A model generated the notes under the pieces. The model made no database searches. It was not told the DNA's origin and saw only the letters and a list, made by a program, of their open reading frames with translations. Below, one piece after another: positions 41,558-45,159 of a stretch of DNA of 45,159 bases (position 1 is the first letter of the stretch; each line of letters starts with the position of its first letter). Both the position numbers and the translations under genes were made by a program. Source of the stretch: Legionella qingyii (lineage in GTDB: Bacteria > Pseudomonadota > Gammaproteobacteria > Legionellales > Legionellaceae); contig NZ_QHJG01000038.1 in the NCBI RefSeq assembly GCF_003184185.1, forward strand, positions 1-45,159. Reading direction: 5' to 3'.

Positions 41558-43444
41558 ATGGACCTCTCCAGTTCGACTATGGCCTCAAAATGGAAAATGA
41601 TTTTGGTTTTCCTATCACTCATCGCAATTCTTCTATATGTCATGATGAAGATAATGGATTTGCCTCGAGCAGAAATCCCTTTATTGATTATTATGTTCCT
41701 AGGGGGAATCCCCTTATTTTTACAAATTGTATTCAAATTGATTCGAGGAAACTTAGGGGCAGACTCCTTGGCTGCTATTGCATTAATCACCGGCACTTTT
41801 CTGCATGAATACCTGACTGTTGTGCTGATTATCCTGATGTTGGCTGGCGGACAAACATTAGAGCAGTATGCGATGCGTAAAGCCTCCTCTGTTTTGATGG
41901 CTCTTGCTGAGCGTATGCCTACCAAAGCGCATCGAAAAATAAAAGACCAAATTCAAGACATCACATTAGCTGATATTCGTGTTGACGATAATATTGTGAT
42001 TTATCCTTATGAAATTTGTCCTGTCGATGGCAATGTTATTGAAGGACATGGTGTTATGGATGAATCCTATCTCACTGGTGAACCGTATATGATATCAAAA
42101 GCGCCTGGGACTTCCGTACTTTCCGGTGCAATCAATGGGCAATCCCCTTTAACCATTCAAGCGACACGATTACCTTCCGACTCACGTTATGCAGCGATCG
42201 TCGAAGTGCTTAAGGAAGCAGAACAAAAGAGGCCTTCTTTGCGACGATTAGGAGATCAAATTGGAGCAATTTTTGCTCCTTTAGCCTTGATTTTTGCATG
42301 TGCTGCCTGGTACTTCACTGGAGAGGCAATGCGTTTTCTCGCTGTGGTGGTGATCGCAACGCCGTGTCCTTTACTGATTGCAATTCCTATTACATTGATC
42401 AGCGCCATTTCTATGGCAGCAAAACAAAGTATTATTATTCGCGATCCCACCGTTCTTGAACGATTGCCTACATGCCAAACTGCAATTTTTGATAAAACCG
42501 GCACTCTGACCTACGGTAAACCTACATTATCAGAAATTCATCTCGCCCCAAATACACACCTTACACCAGATATCATTTTACAATCCATAGCAAGTCTTGA
42601 ACGTTATTCAAAACATCCGCTGGCTCCCGCAATTCTTAAAGCAGCTCAAGAGCACCATTTAGAATTGCTTGAAGCCTCCCATGTTTCCGAAAAACCAGGG
42701 CAAGGATTGACCGGAATCATCGCGAATCATAAAATCTATGTTACCAGTCGCAATAAATTTCTACTCAATCAGCCTCAATCTGCTAACCAACTTCCGGCCG
42801 AATCTCCAGGATTAGAGTGCCTTGTCCTCTTCGATGAACAATTTGTGGCCTCATTAATTTTTCATGATGCCCCCCGAAAAGAAGGAAAATCCTTTATCAG
42901 TCACTTAACCCCTTCACATCAATTTAAAAAAATAATGGTTGTCTCTGGTGATCGGGAATCGGAAGTACAATATTTAGCGTCACAGTTGGATTTAAAAGAA
43001 ATTCGTGCCTCACAAAGTCCTGAACAAAAACTTGCCATTGTTCGAGAGGAAAGACAAAAGGCACCTACAGTATTTATGGGTGATGGCATTAATGACGCGC
43101 CCGCACTTACAGCAGCAACAGTAGGTATTGCCTTTGGACAATATAGCAATATAACTTCTGAAGCAGCAGGCGCCGTAATCATGGAAAATACGTTGGAAAA
43201 AGTTGATGAATTGATTCATCTAAGCTTGAATGTCCGTAAGATTGCCTTACAAAGTGCCATTGGCGGAATGCTACTCAGTATCATAGGGATGAGCTTTGCT
43301 GCTTTCGGCTTAATTACTCCAGTGGCCGGCGCAATTCTTCAAGAACTAATTGATGGGCTTGCCATTATTAATGCACTAAGGCTCGCATGGGGAGGAAAAA
43401 TTAAAGTTGATTTACCCCCTATTACCGCTTCATTTATTGGCTAA
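41558..43444 (+). CDS. P1B-type heavy-metal-transporting ATPase
   Basis: 628 aa from the ATG at 41558; TTG at 41507 would add 17 residues. Exports a transition-metal ion across the inner membrane. The catalytic signatures are complete: TGEP (actuator, 173-176), intramembrane TPCPL (Cys270), phosphorylated Asp312 in DKTGTLT, nucleotide-binding KHP, and MGDGINDAPALT. The intramembrane motif is CPL rather than CPC/CPH/SPC, and no N-terminal HMA metal-binding domain or Cys/His-rich N-terminus is present. The metal is therefore not predictable. The gene lies downstream of the family-B repeat and is not obviously co-transcribed with the chitinase. Confidence 0.85.
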   Translation: MDLSSSTMASKWKMILVFLSLIAILLYVMMKIMDLPRAEIPLLIIMFLGGIPLFLQIVFKLIRGNLGADSLAAIALITGTFLHEYLTVVLIILMLAGGQTLEQYAMRKASSVLMALAERMPTKAHRKIKDQIQDITLADIRVDDNIVIYPYEICPVDGNVIEGHGVMDESYLTGEPYMISKAPGTSVLSGAINGQSPLTIQATRLPSDSRYAAIVEVLKEAEQKRPSLRRLGDQIGAIFAPLALIFACAAWYFTGEAMRFLAVVVIATPCPLLIAIPITLISAISMAAKQSIIIRDPTVLERLPTCQTAIFDKTGTLTYGKPTLSEIHLAPNTHLTPDIILQSIASLERYSKHPLAPAILKAAQEHHLELLEASHVSEKPGQGLTGIIANHKIYVTSRNKFLLNQPQSANQLPAESPGLECLVLFDEQFVASLIFHDAPRKEGKSFISHLTPSHQFKKIMVVSGDRESEVQYLASQLDLKEIRASQSPEQKLAIVREERQKAPTVFMGDGINDAPALTAATVGIAFGQYSNITSEAAGAVIMENTLEKVDELIHLSLNVRKIALQSAIGGMLLSIIGMSFAAFGLITPVAGAILQELIDGLAIINALRLAWGGKIKVDLPPITASFIG

Positions 43445-43516
43445 ACTGCCTTAATAGCAAAATCGATTTTAACTTCAATTTTGAAATCCTTTTATACCCA
43501 TTTTAAAAAGAACATT

Positions 43517-43629
43517 ACTTGCGAAAACCCAAGGTTGAGCCAAACAGTGTTTTTAATTAGGGAGTAAAATTGAATGACCGAATTAGAACACTTTTTTAAC
43601 AAAGACAATGGGATTTTTCATAAGTCCTG
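43517..43629. repeat. Long palindromic repeat, family A, degenerate copy
   Basis: Right end TTTTTCATAAGTCCTG and an interior (TGTTTTTAATTAGGGAGT, GACCGAATTAGAACA) match the copy at the window start; the left end is diverged (ACTTGCGAAAACC). Located between the metal ATPase gene and a small gene, it supplies part of that gene's upstream region. Confidence 0.8.
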
Positions 43630-43639
43630 AAAAAGTTTG

Positions 43640-43658
43640 CACTATAATGTATATAGTG
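43640..43658 (+). promoter_or_regulatory. Palindromic operator-like site over a -10 box
   Basis: CACTATA-ATGTA-TATAGTG is a 19-nt dyad that contains the perfect TATAAT hexamer (43643-43648), 36 nt before the small gene's ATG. A repressor binding there would block the promoter; no -35 of quality is seen. Confidence 0.5.
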
Positions 43659-43683
43659 GAGTATAAAATTGGAGGTATAGGAT

Positions 43684-43899
43684 ATGAACTCACCTAAAGA
43701 GAAGGATCCTTATGAAGCCAGAATGAAAATGGAGGGAAAAATTATTTCTTCAACAACTGGATCAAATATTGATTCATTAATGATACTTTTGACTGAACAA
43801 TGTGATTCGGAACATTCAGGAACTGAAGGCGAAATTATTGAGGTTGCTACAGGTAAAGTCATATATAGATGTCATAAGCAAACTATCATAGATCAATAA
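43684..43899 (+). CDS. Small protein of unknown function
   Basis: 71 aa with a strong ribosome site (GGAGG about 8 nt before ATG). Acidic, with single cysteines at QCDSEH and YRCHKQ that with neighbouring His residues could bind a metal. The segment EGEIIEVATGKVIYRC looks like a beta hairpin. It begins just after the palindromic -10 region. No family recognised. Confidence 0.65.
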   Translation: MNSPKEKDPYEARMKMEGKIISSTTGSNIDSLMILLTEQCDSEHSGTEGEIIEVATGKVIYRCHKQTIIDQ

Positions 43900-43995
43900 A
43901 TATTCCTGAAAACGCTATCAACCCCATCCTCATTTATCTCACAGTGGCAAACAACTGCAACAATCTGAGCATTCAGCCTTGTTTTATCTAATGCA

Positions 43996-44119
43996 CAGGA
44001 CTTATGAAAAACTCCAAGGTCGAGGCAAAAAATGTTTTTAATGAGGGAGTTTAGATATACTAAATGACCGAAGTAAAAACATTTTTTAACGAAGAGATTG
44101 GGGTTTTTCGTAAGTCCTG
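43996..44119. repeat. Long palindromic repeat, family A, full-length copy
   Basis: CAGGACTTATGAAAAA and TTTTTCGTAAGTCCTG flank an interior nearly identical to the copy at 1-122 (for example AGGTCGAGGCAAAAAATG and AACATTTTTTAACGAAGAG). It is in the same orientation as copy 1, 44 kb away. A minus-strand frame of 118 codons running through it has no ribosome site and is not counted as a gene. Confidence 0.92.
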
Positions 44120-44300
44120 ATGCAGAAAAAACGCTTAGTGCGAGGCTATACCACCTTATAACAAACTTTTTATCCAGGTTATTAGGCACAGTTACTAAAA
44201 AAAAACTCAATGAGAACCAAAGATATACGCCATGAATTATTGCAAGCAAGCAAAGCTAATGTATTATTTAATATATAATACTGGCAAGGAAGTCACATCT

Positions 44301-44732
44301 ATGTACAAACAAATTATGGTAGCAGTTGATGATAGTAACGCGTCCACTCTAGCACTCAAAGAAGCCATTAAACTCGCGAAGAATCAAAACTCCAAGATAT
44401 GGATGATTCATATCATTGATACCCTGTATGAAGGCGATGTCGATCGTAAATCATTTATTGAGCTAACAAGACAAAAAGGACAGGAAGTTCTAAACTCAAT
44501 GAAGAAAATTCTCAGTAGGTCAAAAATAGAATTTGAAATGAAACTCACCGAATTAACCCCTTCAAAACCCAAAATTGCCGAAAAACTTGTTAATGAAGCA
44601 ACAGCTTTATCAGCTGACTTAATTGTCATAGGAACTCATGGTCGTCGTGGAATTCATCATATACTTACCGGTAGTATTGCGGAGGAAATCATACGAATAT
44701 CCAAAACTCCAGTATTGTTGGTTAGAGGTTAA
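44301..44732 (+). CDS. Universal stress protein (UspA family)
   Basis: 143 aa from the ATG at 44301, preceded by AAGGAA; the frame extends 23 codons upstream without support. The Rossmann-like fold begins with KQIMVAVDDS and has the ATP-binding signature G-x2-G-x9-G-S (GTHGRRGIHHILTGS, about 117-131), so it belongs to the nucleotide-binding subclass. Cytosolic stress-response role by family; no further context. Confidence 0.88.
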   Translation: MYKQIMVAVDDSNASTLALKEAIKLAKNQNSKIWMIHIIDTLYEGDVDRKSFIELTRQKGQEVLNSMKKILSRSKIEFEMKLTELTPSKPKIAEKLVNEATALSADLIVIGTHGRRGIHHILTGSIAEEIIRISKTPVLLVRG

Positions 44733-44824
44733 CAATTATAGAGGATCACTAGCTACTCCTCACTGCAAGACTTCCAAGTTACGTAGCTCTTGGTGCAAGA
44801 GATTGTATTAATCAACTCGAAAGA

Positions 44825-45055
44825 TTAAACAACAAAGAGATGCAACATGTTATCCTTCTGGGTCATAAAATTTATTTTCTTTGATGCCATCTTGCGGTAT
44901 AAATTATACAGAATTAGCATCAGCGCTTTGGAAGGATGGGCATGCCTTAGTCCTTTTATCTTATTATAACTTTCCCTGTTTTCAATTAATTGGTCATGGT
45001 TGCAGTAAAACATGGAGTTCGATAGTTGCTCAACCGTAAAGTCTGCAAGCACCAT
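44825..45055 (-). CDS. Small uncharacterised protein
   Basis: 76 aa with GGGGAG 7 nt before the ATG. It has a basic helical centre (ALMLILYNLYRKMASKK). No family, signal peptide or clear neighbour relation is seen; it may be a fragment of a longer gene, since the downstream end is an AT-rich stretch. Confidence 0.4.
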   Translation of the reverse strand: MVLADFTVEQLSNSMFYCNHDQLIENRESYNKIKGLRHAHPSKALMLILYNLYRKMASKKINFMTQKDNMLHLFVV

Positions 45056-45159
45056 GACTTGCTCCCCCTGATTGTATTTTGGATTGATTTATGTGGATTA
45101 ATATGCGGTTGTGATGGTTGGAAAGCGATGGCACTTTTTGCCAAAACTCGAAGACGCTG

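Noticed and set aside
41521..41925. Minus-strand open frame of 134 codons
   Set aside because: It lies entirely opposite the metal ATPase and has no independent support.
43893..44249. Minus-strand open frame of 118 codons
   Set aside because: It runs through the palindromic repeat at 43996-44119, lacks a ribosome site and has composition expected of read-through of the repeat.
1..45159. CRISPR array
   Set aside because: No regularly spaced direct repeats of 25-40 nt with unique spacers were seen; the repeats found are palindromic and dispersed.

Overview
The window looks like a chromosomal segment of a Legionella-type gammaproteobacterium (order Legionellales). The evidence is low GC content, many long eukaryote-like or orphan proteins with acidic, Glu/Lys-rich C-termini typical of Dot/Icm (type IVB) substrates, a polyhydroxybutyrate locus, a carbonic anhydrase, and short palindromic repeats. 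The species cannot be fixed from the sequence alone. About 39 protein genes or gene remnants, one tRNA (Lys, anticodon CTT), several terminators and two dispersed palindromic repeat families are visible. There is no integrase, no intact transposase and no CRISPR array.

Layout. 1-6.4 kb: palindromic repeat, beta-carbonic anhydrase, DUF945 (YdgA-like) protein, a convergent gene with the catalytic signature of tRNA-dependent cyclodipeptide synthases, and a cytosolic PAS-hybrid histidine kinase. 6.4-10.6 kb: small secreted protein, ArgE-like M20 deacetylase, a possible caspase-like (clan CD) protein and a kinase-like probable effector. 10.8-13.3 kb: tRNA-Lys, MFS transporter with a divergent Lrp/AsnC regulator, small secreted peptide. 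13.6-19 kb: a single polypeptide joining an FAD/NAD oxidoreductase to a patatin phospholipase, then an 849-residue protein with HEPN-like R-x4-H signatures. 19-25 kb: a frameshifted Nudix gene overlapping an internally duplicated Cys4 protein, then an efflux operon (TolC-like lipoprotein, HlyD-like adaptor broken by one extra base, FUSC/AaeB-like pump split in two overlapping genes).

25-31 kb: coiled-coil protein, FixJ-type response regulator, then acetoacetyl-CoA reductase (phaB) and PHB depolymerase (phaZ) enclosing a kinase-like probable effector, and an alpha/beta hydrolase. 31-35.6 kb: lysine decarboxylase, then a decayed ThiF-nitroreductase fusion with a GNAT-like neighbour. 35.8-37.8 kb: three orphan genes, including a duplicated-domain protein and a possible papain-like cysteine protease. 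37.9-41.4 kb: AmpG-like transporter, LuxR-type quorum-sensing solo translationally coupled to it, and a secreted GH18 chitinase, with a CTG-N10-CAG lux-box-like palindrome between regulator and chitinase. 41.5-45.2 kb: P1B metal ATPase, small orphan protein, UspA and two more copies of the palindromic repeat.

The parts that most deserve follow-up are the HEPN-like protein, the cyclodipeptide-synthase-like gene, the oxidoreductase-patatin fusion, the LuxR/lux-box/chitinase arrangement and the long palindromic repeat family. All functional statements are read from motifs and context by eye; no database search was run.
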